38,799 nucleotides of DNA from Candidatus Cacconaster merdequi (GCA_018064345.1 JAGHVK010000022.1:1-38799), one strand, 5' to 3'. Positions 1-8,372 are shown, counted from the stretch's first letter. Numbers and translations are program-made. Notes: generated by a model from the letters alone, not told the origin.

Positions 1-102
1 GAAAGAAATTCAGTCATCCCGTTGCATTCCGCTGAGTTTTCAAGAATTAACATTTTGCGCAGAGTCGGTATTTACTGTATCTGAATTTTGCGCAACGTTT
101 AA

Positions 103-123
103 GAACCTGTTTTGAAATGGTTC
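103..123 (-). terminator. Small hairpin directly after the GH20 stop codon
   Basis: Read on the minus strand, GAACC pairs with GGTTC around an 11-nt loop that allows two further A-T pairs, directly after the TAG stop at 124-126, followed by TTAAACG. The stem is short and the U-tract poor, so it is a weak terminator at best. The stretch from the stop codon onward closely resembles the 3' end of the minus-strand gene ending at 21160, which suggests a shared 3'-end element. The remaining bases at 1-102 hold no gene I can support, only a 10-bp direct repeat ATTTTGCGCA at 52-61 and 85-94. Confidence 0.35.
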
Positions 124-1767
124 CTATTCGTGCTGCTTGCAGTAGTTGTATCCGAGAAGGTCGAGAATCTTCGACTGGTGGTTGTCCAGGCTTGAGGAGA
201 TTCTGTCGAGGTCCTTGTTTTCGAGTGTGCACCACTGAACTTCACTCAATGCGAGCATACGTGGGAGGACCATAAATTCAAGGTGCTCCGGAGTGGCGAC
301 ATATTCAGTCCACATATTGGCCTGCACGCCTCTGATGTGGCTTGCAGCCTCCGAGCTCAGTCCTTCGGTAGGGTTGCAGCTGTAAACCTTCGAGAAAGGA
401 AGATATGCCGAGCCTATTGCAAGAGGCTGAGCGTCCTTGTCCTCCAGCTGGCGGTAGTCGAAATAGCAGAAGTTGTTCGGAGTCATTATCACGTCATAGC
501 CGGCATTGGATGCAGCGATACCTCCCTTGGTGCCTCTCCACGACATTACCGTAGCTCCGGGTGCAAGTTCTCCTTCAAGAATCTCGTCCCAGCCGATAAT
601 CTTCTTGCCCTTTGCAGCAAGATAATTCTGAATACGGGCCGTTACATAGTTCTGGAGACGTGCCTCGGCGGAAGCCTTCTCATCGGATACAAGTCCGAGT
701 TCCTTTATCTTAGCCTGACAGGCAGGATCGTTCTTCCATTCATCCTTAGGGCATTCGTCACCACCGATGTGGAAATACTCAGAAGGGAAGATGTCGGCAA
801 GTTCTCCCACAACATCTTCGAGGAACTTCATAGTATCCTCCTTGCCAACGCTGAGTACCTGCTTCGAAACGCCCCATATTGTCCACACTTCGTATGGCTG
901 TGAACCCTCGCAGCCAAGTTCAGGATATGAGGCAAGAGCGGCAAGCATATGGCCGGGAAGGTCCACTTCCGGGATGACTGTGATTCCTCTTTCGTCAGCA
1001 TAGCTGATGATTTCCTTAACCTCTTCCTGAGTGTAGAAGCCGCCGTAACGGATACCGTCGTTGGATTTGAAGTCTTTTCCAATCATAGTACCGTTGCGGA
1101 ACGCTCCGACCTCGGTCAGACGCGGATATTTCTTTATTTCCACTCTCCAGCCCTGGTCTTCGGTAAGATGCCAGTGAAGACGGTTCATCTTGTAGATAGC
1201 CATCGCATCGATATACCTGCGTACTTCGTCAAGAGTGAAGAAATGGCGGCAGCAGTCGAGGTGCATTCCACGGTATTCAAAGCGCGGTGCATCGAATATT
1301 TCACAGCAGGCAAGACGCCAGTCCTCTTCCGGGGCAGGCTCGTTCCCATAAACCTTTACCGGAAGCATCTGCTTGAGTGTCTGGATAGCGTAGAGCACGC
1401 CTGCCCTTGAAGAAGCCTCCACCACTGCGGTATTCTCTTTAACGACAAGCCTGTATGCCTCCTTTGCGAGATTGTCGGATTTCACGAAAGATATGCCTCT
1501 GCTTCCGGGACGGACCGGTTGCCCGGTTATCCTGCAGTTGATTTCTGAAACTGTGACTCTTCCGAGGCTTGCAGAAAACTTGCCGATTGCCTCAAGAGTG
1601 GTGACATCGAACTTCGCATCGGCATACACGGTAACTCCTTTCACCTGCATCGCACCTTCAGTCACCTTGATTTCCTGAGGACGCGGCACAATATCAATGG
1701 ATGGTTGGGCTGCAAAAGCAGTTCCTGCCAGCACAAGCGCGGCAGCAATGTTGATGATTTTCTTCAT
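124..1767 (-). CDS. Secreted beta-N-acetylhexosaminidase, glycoside hydrolase family 20
   Basis: This 547-residue protein should release terminal beta-linked GlcNAc or GalNAc from glycans outside the cytoplasm. A signal peptide of about 19 residues ends in ALVLAGTAFA. An N-terminal GH20b-type domain (about 20-150) precedes the TIM-barrel catalytic domain, which begins near FEYRGMHLDCCRHF. The substrate-assisted catalytic pair is in HIGGDECPK, with Asp337 and Glu338 as the polarising residue and acid/base. Conserved barrel motifs WHLTEDQGWR and PEVDLPGH are also present, and the length is normal for the family. The start at 1767 gives a clean signal peptide. A possible -7 box (TAATTTTA, minus strand, 1793-1800) lies upstream. 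The gene is transcribed alone and divergently from the SulP gene. Whether host glycans or murein fragments are the substrate cannot be read from the sequence. Confidence 0.95.
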   Translation of the reverse strand: MKKIINIAAALVLAGTAFAAQPSIDIVPRPQEIKVTEGAMQVKGVTVYADAKFDVTTLEAIGKFSASLGRVTVSEINCRITGQPVRPGSRGISFVKSDNLAKEAYRLVVKENTAVVEASSRAGVLYAIQTLKQMLPVKVYGNEPAPEEDWRLACCEIFDAPRFEYRGMHLDCCRHFFTLDEVRRYIDAMAIYKMNRLHWHLTEDQGWRVEIKKYPRLTEVGAFRNGTMIGKDFKSNDGIRYGGFYTQEEVKEIISYADERGITVIPEVDLPGHMLAALASYPELGCEGSQPYEVWTIWGVSKQVLSVGKEDTMKFLEDVVGELADIFPSEYFHIGGDECPKDEWKNDPACQAKIKELGLVSDEKASAEARLQNYVTARIQNYLAAKGKKIIGWDEILEGELAPGATVMSWRGTKGGIAASNAGYDVIMTPNNFCYFDYRQLEDKDAQPLAIGSAYLPFSKVYSCNPTEGLSSEAASHIRGVQANMWTEYVATPEHLEFMVLPRMLALSEVQWCTLENKDLDRISSSLDNHQSKILDLLGYNYCKQHE

Positions 1768-1855
1768 AATCAGTCGTATTTGTTTCTTTTTGTAAAATTA
1801 GTGAAAAAATACCGGTTTGCCTCACTCTTGCGTAGCCAGCTATCACTTCTTTGAT

Positions 1856-1863
1856 TATCTTTG
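1856..1863 (+). promoter_or_regulatory. Bacteroidota -7 box for the SulP gene
   Basis: TATCTTTG matches the TAnnTTTG consensus exactly and ends 25 nt before the ATG at 1889. No TTTG lies at the ideal -33 spacing; the nearest TTG is 25 nt upstream. Transcription from here would start near 1870, which argues against translation from the upstream ATG at 1817. Confidence 0.5.
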
Positions 1864-1888
1864 CGCCGCAAATCCAAAATCGTATCAG

Positions 1889-3595
1889 ATGGGCAATTAT
1901 TCAGGAATGACAAAGAACGTCAAAGGTGACATCTTCGGCGGCATAACTGCGGGAATAGTGGCGCTTCCGCTCGCTCTCGCTTTCGGTATCCAGGCATTCG
2001 GAGGCATCGACGCTCCAGGAGCAAGTTCATTGGGCGCACTCGCCGGACTGGTCGGAGCTACGATGCTCGGCTTCTTCGCCTCACTCTTCGGAGGTACACA
2101 CTCACAGATAAGCGGTCCGACCGGTCCTATGACCGTAATCACCGCCAGCCTTGTAAGCGGCGCGTGGGCTGCTTCAAACGGGAGCCTTTCCTACGTGATA
2201 CTGTCAATGTCGATGGCAGGCATGTTCTGCGGTCTGTTCCAGATCCTGTTCGGAGTGCTTAAAATCGGCAAGTATATCAAGTACATACCTTATCCTGTGC
2301 TTTCAGGCTTCATGAGCGGCATAGGATTCATAATAATACTCCAGCAGATTTATCCTCTCGTAGGCCTGAAATCCCCTGTGCTTGTAACGGATATGATTGC
2401 CGGATTCCCCAAGGCAGTATCAGGCGGGGTATCAATCCCTGCACTTTGCCTCGGACTCGGCACCATTGTCATAATCTATCTCTTCCCGAAGATCACGAAA
2501 AAAATCCCGGCAACCCTCGTGGCTCTGATTGCCGTCACAATAGTTTCACTCTTCCTCAATCTTGATGAAAAGCTCACCATCGGCAACATTCCGGCCGGAA
2601 TGCCTCTCCCATTCTTTGCGAAAGATGGAATATCGCTCACCGGAATCGATTGGGGATCAATGATAAAGAGCGCCCTGATACCGGGCATAACCCTTGCGGC
2701 TCTCGGCTCGATAGACACACTTCTAACATCAATAGTAGCAGACAGCATCACAGGGACGAAACACGAAAGCAACCGTGAACTCATCGGTCAGGGAATCGGA
2801 AACATTGCAGCGGGCCTCTTCTGTGGAATCCCCGGCGCGGGGGCCACGATGCGTACAGTCGTAAACGTGAAGTCGGGTGGAAGGAGCCAGCTCAGCGGTA
2901 TGGTACACGCAGTACTTCTTCTCTCCATTCTTCTCGGGCTCGGAAGTCTTGTCAAATACGTGCCTCTTGCCGTCCTTTCGGGAATCCTCATCACGGTAGG
3001 AATAGGGATAATCGATTTCAGGGCATTCAAGGATATAAGGAAAGTCCCTGCAGCTGACAGCGTCATTATGCTTGTGGTATTTGCCGTAACTGTTCTCGTG
3101 GACCTTCTGACCGCCGTGGCGATAGGTGTGGTGATGGCCTGCGTTCTGCTTATGAAGCAGACCGGGGACGCTGCGGAGCACTCATTCAGCAGCGATTCGC
3201 TCAGCGGATTCGACAAGGAGAGTCCGTGGGATGATGAGTCCTCTATGCCTGATGAAATAAAGCACAAAGTTTATATACAGAGGCTTGGCGGCCCTGTATT
3301 CTTCGGCTCACTCACAGGGTTCAGGAACGTGATGGGTTCCATTCCTCAGGATGTTGAGGTGGTCATAATACGTATGAAGAGGGTAAGTTTCATCGACCAG
3401 TCCGGCCTGTACGACTTCGAGACCGAAATCAAGAAGTTGAAGGACAGAGGCGTAACCGTTCTCATGACAATCATCCAGCCTCAGCCTATGAAACTTTTCC
3501 GCAAACTGGGAATCATTCCGGGCCTTGTCAATGAAGACCACGTCTTCGCTTCATTCGAAGAGTGCGCCTCCTACATCAAGAACTTCAAATTCTGA
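1889..3595 (+). CDS. SulP-family inorganic anion transporter with STAS domain
   Basis: This is a 568-residue inner-membrane transporter of the SLC26/SulP family, which moves sulfate, bicarbonate or other anions, often with H+ or Na+. About 10 to 12 hydrophobic segments fill residues 10-405, with the family-typical GGITAGIVALPLALAFGI near the N-terminus and SGPTGPMTVI soon after. A cytoplasmic STAS domain follows (about 430-560), containing the conserved FIDQSG stretch. I chose ATG 1889 because a good -7 box sits just upstream of it, whereas an in-frame ATG at 1817 would lie before the expected transcript start. An ATG at 1907 is a further alternative. The transported ion is unknown; bicarbonate and sulfate are both plausible. 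The gene is monocistronic and ends at the hairpin at 3611-3651. Confidence 0.93.
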   Translation: MGNYSGMTKNVKGDIFGGITAGIVALPLALAFGIQAFGGIDAPGASSLGALAGLVGATMLGFFASLFGGTHSQISGPTGPMTVITASLVSGAWAASNGSLSYVILSMSMAGMFCGLFQILFGVLKIGKYIKYIPYPVLSGFMSGIGFIIILQQIYPLVGLKSPVLVTDMIAGFPKAVSGGVSIPALCLGLGTIVIIYLFPKITKKIPATLVALIAVTIVSLFLNLDEKLTIGNIPAGMPLPFFAKDGISLTGIDWGSMIKSALIPGITLAALGSIDTLLTSIVADSITGTKHESNRELIGQGIGNIAAGLFCGIPGAGATMRTVVNVKSGGRSQLSGMVHAVLLLSILLGLGSLVKYVPLAVLSGILITVGIGIIDFRAFKDIRKVPAADSVIMLVVFAVTVLVDLLTAVAIGVVMACVLLMKQTGDAAEHSFSSDSLSGFDKESPWDDESSMPDEIKHKVYIQRLGGPVFFGSLTGFRNVMGSIPQDVEVVIIRMKRVSFIDQSGLYDFETEIKKLKDRGVTVLMTIIQPQPMKLFRKLGIIPGLVNEDHVFASFEECASYIKNFKF

Positions 3596-3610
3596 AAAGT
3601 ACACGTATGA

Positions 3611-3651
3611 ATCAGACAGGCCGGTGAATATCGTTCACCGGCCTGTCTGAT
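3611..3651. terminator. Strong bidirectional hairpin between the SulP gene and nfo
   Basis: An 18-bp perfect inverted repeat (ATCAGACAGGCCGGTGAA paired with its complement) surrounds a 5-nt loop, between convergent stop codons at 3593-3595 and 3663-3665. The G+C-rich stem without a long U-tract fits a shared terminator for both strands. Confidence 0.85.
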
Positions 3652-3662
3652 ATTGGAGGGAA

Positions 3663-4556
3663 TCACTGAATGGAACGCAAGGTAGCTATTTCCTGAGACC
3701 ATCGTTCCGGCTCAGGAGTTTCGAGGATCAGAGGAATCCCTTCGAAACGCGGGTCTGAGGCAATCTTCTTAAAGCATCCCCACCCTATCTCGCCCTCTCC
3801 GAGAGGTGAATGACGGTCCACCCTGCTTCCGCAAGGCTTCATTGCATCGTTGAGGTGCATTCCACGCAGATACTTGAAGCCCACCACTTTGTCAAACTCA
3901 GCAAATACTTCTTCAAAGGAAGAGCTTTGTGCCGCAAAGAGAGAATTTCCGTTTGATGGTCCGTCACCGCAACGGACATCATACCCGGCCGCAAATGCGT
4001 GGCAGGTATCGATACAGACTCCCACGCGGCTCTTGTCTTCAACCATCTCGATGATACGTGCAAGATGCTCGAACTTGAAACCCATATTCGAGCCCTGCCC
4101 GGCAGTGTTCTCTATCACTGCGGTGACTCCGGAGGTCTTGTCAAGAGCCAGATTGATGGACTCGGCAATCCTGCGCAGGCATTCCTCTTCCGAAATGATG
4201 TTCAGATGGCTTCCGGGATGAAAATTAAGTCTGTTCAAGCCGAGTTCCGCGCAACGGGACATTTCATCCACGAAGGCTGCCCTGGATTGAGCAAGTTTCT
4301 CATCATCAGGCGCTCCGAGATTAATCAGATAGCTGTCGTGCGGAAGTATGGAATCAGGACAGAATCCTCCCTCTTCACAATTCTTCCTGAAGGCAGTTAT
4401 ACTTTTCTCTGAAAGCGGGGCGGACACCCACTGCCGCTGGTTCTTGGTAAAGAGGGCGAAGCCACCTGCTCCTATCGCCCTGGCATTCAGAGGGGCATTC
4501 TCAACCCCGCCTGATGAGCTCACGTGCGCTCCGAAATAGTACATATCTTTAATCAT
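3663..4556 (-). CDS. nfo: Endonuclease IV (AP endonuclease)
   Basis: This 297-residue zinc enzyme incises DNA 5' of abasic sites and 3'-blocking lesions in base-excision repair. Diagnostic stretches occur in family order: [11 protein letters not shown] at the N-terminus, [51 protein letters not shown] with [10 protein letters not shown], and LILETPEP near the end. They carry the His, Glu and Asp ligands of the trinuclear zinc site. The length is normal. The start at 4556 is supported by a 4-base ATGA overlap with the upstream dipeptidase stop, although Met5 would also be acceptable. It is the last gene of the yicC operon and ends at the shared hairpin. Confidence 0.96.
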   Translation of the reverse strand: MIKDMYYFGAHVSSSGGVENAPLNARAIGAGGFALFTKNQRQWVSAPLSEKSITAFRKNCEEGGFCPDSILPHDSYLINLGAPDDEKLAQSRAAFVDEMSRCAELGLNRLNFHPGSHLNIISEEECLRRIAESINLALDKTSGVTAVIENTAGQGSNMGFKFEHLARIIEMVEDKSRVGVCIDTCHAFAAGYDVRCGDGPSNGNSLFAAQSSSFEEVFAEFDKVVGFKYLRGMHLNDAMKPCGSRVDRHSPLGEGEIGWGCFKKIASDPRFEGIPLILETPEPERWSQEIATLRSIQ

Positions 4557-5257
4557 TTTACCGGATGGTCGAAATAAGTATCCGGGTATGGTTCATCTTT
4601 AAGTGTGAAATGCCACCATTCAGCCTCATAAGGATTGAAGCCGTGCTTCAGCATAAGTTCCCGCAGAAGCATCCTGTTGGCGTGCTGCTCAGCAGTGACA
4701 TCAGGAGAGTCAGGTGCGGAGAGAGGTCCGAACCAGTCGAAGACGCCTCCCATGTCGGCCTCTTTCTGGGTACGTGTGTCAAACAAGGTCAAATCCACTG
4801 TGCTGCCGCGGGAATGGCTTGACTTTTCGCAGATATAGCCAAGTTCGAAGAGACTGTCCCGGGGGACATCGGGATAGAAATTACGGCGCATAAGTGTATC
4901 AGAAGCATCCGCACCCCAACGGACAAAGTGGTCCACAGCTCTCTGTGGCCGATAGGCATCGTATATCTTCAGACGGTAGCCGAGAGAAAGAGCATCGTCG
5001 CTCACCTGCTTCAAGGCATCGGCCGCTTCACGGGTACACAGAGCCACAGGCCTCTCATAGCCGTCAATCCGCTTTCCGACAAAATTGTAGGTGCTAAAAT
5101 ACCTTATTTCAAGCAGGACATCAGGGACCACGTCGGTAATCCTCACGAAACCCTGTGGAACGGCATCGCTCTCATCCACGAGGGAAGATTGCCTGCGGCA
5201 GCCGTCAAATCCGAAGGTAAGGGACGCTGCAAGGATGAATATCAGGAACCGCCTCAT
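4553..5257 (-). CDS. D-Ala-D-Ala dipeptidase, VanX/DdpX type (M15D), probable lipoprotein
   Basis: This 234-residue zinc dipeptidase should split D-Ala-D-Ala. The zinc and catalytic motifs are visible: [10 protein letters not shown] (His148, Asp155) and EWWHF (Glu213, His216). The N-terminus is a hydrophobic leader ending in FDGC, a plausible if imperfect lipobox, so an envelope location is likely, unlike cytoplasmic VanX of resistance operons. There are no vanH, vanA, vanR or vanS genes nearby, so a role in salvaging peptidoglycan D-Ala is more likely than glycopeptide resistance. It lies 12 nt downstream of an S66 carboxypeptidase and overlaps nfo by 4 bases. Confidence 0.88.
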   Translation of the reverse strand: MRRFLIFILAASLTFGFDGCRRQSSLVDESDAVPQGFVRITDVVPDVLLEIRYFSTYNFVGKRIDGYERPVALCTREAADALKQVSDDALSLGYRLKIYDAYRPQRAVDHFVRWGADASDTLMRRNFYPDVPRDSLFELGYICEKSSHSRGSTVDLTLFDTRTQKEADMGGVFDWFGPLSAPDSPDVTAEQHANRMLLRELMLKHGFNPYEAEWWHFTLKDEPYPDTYFDHPVK

Positions 5258-5269
5258 ATCTGACAGGTA

Positions 5270-6190
5270 CTATATGTCATAATTCAAGATGCCGCCCTCA
5301 GCTGACACCTCGATTTCCGCCTCACGGCCAAGATAGAGGCTCATATTCGGATGCTCGTGTCCGCAAGGGAATCCGAAAAGCACAGGAACATCAAGAGTGT
5401 CAGTATATTCCCTCACAAGGGAATATACATCCCTGTTCCATTTGTCTTCTCCGGCAGTGTCGGTGAACTGTCCGATTATCACGGCCCTGGCCCTGTCGAG
5501 CCAGCCCCCGCACTTGAGGGTGAGCAGCATACGGTCCACGCTGAGCATCCTCTCTTCCACATCTTCAAGGAAGAGTATGCAGTCCTCTTCGAGACGGTTC
5601 TCCCACGGAGTGCCGATAGTGCTGTTCCAAAGGCTCAGGTTGCCGCCCACTACCCTTCCACGGGCCTTTCCAAAGCGGTTGTATGGATGCGGCGCAATGC
5701 TGTAGCTCTTCAGTTCTCCGAAAAGTGCGGCGCGCAGATACTCTATGCTTGCCGGAGAATCAGGACCTTCGTAGAAGCTGCAAGGCATGTCCCCGAGAAT
5801 GGACTCCAAGCCAAGTTTTCCGAAAAGTGTGTGAAACACAGTGATATCGCTGAAACCGACAATCCATTTCGGATGTTTGACAAAGAGGGATGTATCAAGA
5901 TGAGTCACGGTGCGCATCGAGCCATAACCACCACGCCACGATATTATTGCCTTTACCTCCGGGTCGAGAAGGGCAGCCTCGATGTCGGATGCACGGTCTT
6001 CGTCAGTACCCGCGAAATCACCGGGGATTGAGTCATATATGTGCTTGCCTTTCCTGACCTTTACACCCCACGCCTCTATGTCACGGAGCCAACTTTCCTC
6101 TCTTGCACTTTCAGGCGGGTTGGATGCCATCGACACTACCGCCACAGTGTCGCCCTTCTTCAGAAAGGCTGGTCTGATGTATTGATTCAT
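5270..6190 (-). CDS. LD-carboxypeptidase-like serine peptidase, family S66 (LdcA/MccF)
   Basis: This is a 306-residue cytoplasmic-type enzyme with no signal peptide. S66 members remove the terminal D-Ala from murein tetrapeptides (LdcA) or cleave acylated peptide antibiotics (MccF). The nucleophile is Ser114 in VGFSDIT; Glu209 (LFLEDV) and His278 (FPCGHEHPN) fit the rest of the S-E-H triad. Further family motifs are SWRGGYGSMR and GGNLSLWNSTIGTPW. Its neighbour, a D-Ala-D-Ala dipeptidase, makes an LdcA-like role in murein peptide recycling more likely than microcin immunity. It sits 6 nt after yicC on the transcript. Exact substrate is inferred. Confidence 0.88.
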   Translation of the reverse strand: MNQYIRPAFLKKGDTVAVVSMASNPPESAREESWLRDIEAWGVKVRKGKHIYDSIPGDFAGTDEDRASDIEAALLDPEVKAIISWRGGYGSMRTVTHLDTSLFVKHPKWIVGFSDITVFHTLFGKLGLESILGDMPCSFYEGPDSPASIEYLRAALFGELKSYSIAPHPYNRFGKARGRVVGGNLSLWNSTIGTPWENRLEEDCILFLEDVEERMLSVDRMLLTLKCGGWLDRARAVIIGQFTDTAGEDKWNRDVYSLVREYTDTLDVPVLFGFPCGHEHPNMSLYLGREAEIEVSAEGGILNYDI

Positions 6191-6196
6191 AGTAGT

Positions 6197-7072
6197 TTAC
6201 AATATATTTAATGTCTGTTCTTTAATCTTTTCAAGTTCATCTTTCATCTTCACGACCCATTTCTGGATCTCGCTATGGTTGGCCTTGGAGCCCATAGTAT
6301 TGATCTCACGGCCCATCTCCTGAGCTATGAAGCCGAGCTTTCGGCCAGGATTCTCTTCATTGTCAGCCGTTTCCCGGAAATACTTGCAATGCTGTCTCAG
6401 ACGCACCTTCTCTTCATTGATATCGAGTTTCTCAATGTAGAAAATCATCTCCTGCTCAAGCCGGTCCTTGTCAGGAGCTGTGCTCAGTTCTTCAAGGCGT
6501 GCGTTTATCCTTTCACGCACTGAATCAATCCTTTCCTTCTCATATTTCTCAACTTCGGCAACGTATGACTCAATCTTGTCCACCTGTCCGAGCACGTCTT
6601 TCCTGAGGCTGACACCCTCCTTCGTCCGGAATTCGTCAAGAGCGGCCACGGCAGACTTCACGGCACCGAACATTTCATTCCACTCCTCTTCACTCATATC
6701 CTTGGACTTGCAGGTATCAAACACGTCCGGCATCTTCAGTACAAGCGACATTATGGCATTCTCTTCCAGGGCAATACCCTTTTCCTCCGATAGAGAGCGC
6801 AACTGCATCACATAATCCCCAACAATATCCTTGTTCAGCTTCCTCGCCACGGACGAGGCTCCATATTCAACGCCTGCGAATAGGTCGATGTTCCCCCGGC
6901 ACAGAGCGTCAGTGACATACTGGCGCACCAGCGTCTCCTTCTCTCTCGGTATCATCGTAGTCTTGAGGGTTATGTCAGCATTCTTGCCGTTCAGGGAACG
7001 GATTTCGAAAAGATACTTGTCACCGGCAATCACACATTCCGCCTTGCCGTATCCTGTCATTGATTTTATCAT
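6197..7072 (-). CDS. yicC: YicC-family endoribonuclease
   Basis: This 291-residue protein matches the YicC/YloC family. It has an N-terminal MIKSMTGYGKAE start followed by FEIRSLNGKNADI, and the DUF1732-type C-terminus with LGFIAQEMGREINTMGSKANHSEI. The middle (about 150-220) is rich in charged helix and probably coiled. In E. coli YicC is an endoribonuclease involved in small-RNA turnover; the same activity is assumed here. The start at 7072 is fixed by the highly conserved first residues. It is the first gene of a four-gene operon (yicC, S66 peptidase, dipeptidase, nfo) with gaps of 6, 12 and -4 bases. Confidence 0.93.
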   Translation of the reverse strand: MIKSMTGYGKAECVIAGDKYLFEIRSLNGKNADITLKTTMIPREKETLVRQYVTDALCRGNIDLFAGVEYGASSVARKLNKDIVGDYVMQLRSLSEEKGIALEENAIMSLVLKMPDVFDTCKSKDMSEEEWNEMFGAVKSAVAALDEFRTKEGVSLRKDVLGQVDKIESYVAEVEKYEKERIDSVRERINARLEELSTAPDKDRLEQEMIFYIEKLDINEEKVRLRQHCKYFRETADNEENPGRKLGFIAQEMGREINTMGSKANHSEIQKWVVKMKDELEKIKEQTLNIL

Positions 7073-7104
7073 CTCTTATACAAAATATGGTATGATTGAA
7101 AACC

Positions 7105-7112
7105 CAAATTTA
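7105..7112 (-). promoter_or_regulatory. Putative -7 box for the yicC operon
   Basis: On the minus strand TAAATTTG matches TAnnTTTG exactly, 32 bases before the yicC start codon. It lies only 21 nt from the divergent plus-strand box at 7134-7141, so the two promoters would share one polymerase-binding region. No clear -33 TTTG is visible. Confidence 0.45.
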
Positions 7113-7133
7113 GTGAAAAAAACTATTTTTTTG

Positions 7134-7141
7134 TAACTTTG
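7134..7141 (+). promoter_or_regulatory. -7 box for the trpB-like remnant/menG/menA operon
   Basis: TAACTTTG matches TAnnTTTG exactly, 40 nt before the ATG at 7182. A TTTA 22 nt upstream is a weak -33 candidate. It predicts a transcript carrying the deleted trpB-like frame, menG and menA. Confidence 0.5.
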
Positions 7142-7181
7142 GTGTTCTCATCTTCCTGCATATATTCAGAAAGAGAAAAAC

Positions 7182-7676
7182 ATGAGACAAAAAAGATACT
7201 TTCTACCAGAGAGCGAAATACCTTCACAATGGTATAACATACAGGCTGATATGGCAACCAAGCCTATGCCGATGCTTGACCCTGTCACCCGGCAGCCGGT
7301 CACGGAAGACGACCTTGCAAAGATATTCTGCCGTGAATGCAGCCGTCAGGAACTCAACGTAACCGACCGATGGATCGACATTCCGGACGAAGTGCGTGAG
7401 ATGTACACCTATTACCGTTCCACCCCTCTGGTAAGAGCTTACGGCCTTGAAGAGGCGCTCGGAACTCCGGCACATATCTTCTTCAAGAACGAAAGTGTAA
7501 GCCCGGTGGGCTCCCACAAGTTGAACTCAGCCCTTGCACAGGCATACTACTGCAAGCAGGAAGGGGTCACCAACGTCACCACCGAGACAGGTGCCGGACA
7601 ATGGGGCACGGCCCTTATGGATATGGCCGCCTACGACCAGTATCTCACAGGAAACCTCGTCGATTACAGGGTATAG
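7182..7676 (+). pseudogene. TrpB2-like PLP enzyme with a large in-frame internal deletion
   Basis: The 164-residue frame starts like a TrpB-like (TrpB2) tryptophan synthase beta chain: MPTxW-type start, WIDIPDEVREMY, YYRSTPLVRAYGLEEALGTPAH and the PLP-lysine motif GSHKLNSA, running on to TETGAGQWGTAL near residue 145. Intact members are about 450 residues. Here the text jumps to MDMAAYDQYLTGNLVDY, which resembles the extreme C-terminus of the family (DMxxYDxY), then stops. So roughly 270-290 internal codons appear to be missing, including the glycine-rich phosphate-binding loop, while frame and stop codon survive. No catalytic function is expected. The remnant keeps a good promoter and ends 6 nt before menG, so it may still couple translation to menG. 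The identification rests on remembered family patterns, not an alignment. Confidence 0.8.
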
Positions 7677-7682
7677 GGAGCA

Positions 7683-8372
7683 ATGGACAGCAAGAAGAAC
7701 ATAGGGGCTCTTTTCGACCGTATCGCCTCACGATACGACAGGTTCAACCACGTCCTGTCGCTCAACATCGACCGTTCCTGGCGCAGGAAAGCCGTACAGC
7801 AGCTCCGTAACTCCGGACGGGTTCTGGATGTCGCAATAGGAACCGCAGACCTTGCCGTCGAAATGCTTAAGCGGGGCAAGGCACGGAAAGTGGAGGGCAT
7901 AGACCTCTCAAGGAAAATGATGGAAATCGGCAAAAGGAAGGTCGCACAGGCCGGCTTCAGCAGCAAGGTCACTTTCGTCGAAGGAAATGCCCTTCAGATG
8001 CCATACGAAGATGGATGTTTCGATGCCGCCACCTGCGCTTTCGGAGTGCGCAACTTCTCGGACCTTGACAAGGGACTCTCCGAAATCCACCGTGTACTGC
8101 GTCCGGGAGGGCAGTTGCTGATACTCGAGTTCTCTTACCCCACGAACAAGAAGATACGTGCCGTCTATAACTTCTTCTTCACACACATAATGCCTCTCGT
8201 AGGAAGAGTTGTCGGCCGCGAAAAGGCCGCATTCACCTATTTCAGGGAAAGTGTCAAAGGTTTCATCTGGGGCGAAGCGATGGTTGAAAGGCTTTACAGA
8301 GCCGGATTCAGAAACCCATCCTACAAGACACTCACCTTCGGGATAGCCACCATATACACAGCCGACAAATGA
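7683..8372 (+). CDS. menG: Demethylmenaquinone methyltransferase
   Basis: This 229-residue SAM-dependent methyltransferase should convert demethylmenaquinone to menaquinone, the respiratory quinone of Bacteroidota. The SAM motif I is VLDVAIGTADLAVE (47-60). The UbiE/MenG signatures FGVRNFSDLDKGL and VLRPGGQLLILEFSYP follow, and the C-terminus KTLTFGIATIYTADK is family-typical. Length is normal. The start at 7683 follows the trpB-like stop by 6 nt and has GGGAG just upstream, an unusually recognisable ribosome site for this genome. The stop overlaps menA as ATGA. The adjacent menA favours the menaquinone rather than ubiquinone role. Confidence 0.95.
   Translation: MDSKKNIGALFDRIASRYDRFNHVLSLNIDRSWRRKAVQQLRNSGRVLDVAIGTADLAVEMLKRGKARKVEGIDLSRKMMEIGKRKVAQAGFSSKVTFVEGNALQMPYEDGCFDAATCAFGVRNFSDLDKGLSEIHRVLRPGGQLLILEFSYPTNKKIRAVYNFFFTHIMPLVGRVVGREKAAFTYFRESVKGFIWGEAMVERLYRAGFRNPSYKTLTFGIATIYTADK

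Noticed and set aside
47-235. 62-codon minus-strand frame overlapping the GH20 3' end
   Set aside because: It overlaps the end of the GH20 gene in another frame, has no promoter and has low-plausibility composition.
1817-1888. N-terminal extension of the SulP gene from ATG 1817
   Set aside because: It precedes the predicted transcript start, overlaps the promoter box and encodes residues unlike the family.
4553-5257. Vancomycin resistance determinant
   Set aside because: The VanX-type dipeptidase stands without vanH, a D-Ala-D-Lac ligase or vanRS, and carries a secretion leader.
7560-7700. Insertion sequence or phage scar as the cause of the trpB-like deletion
   Set aside because: No transposase, terminal inverted repeats or target duplications are visible around the junction.
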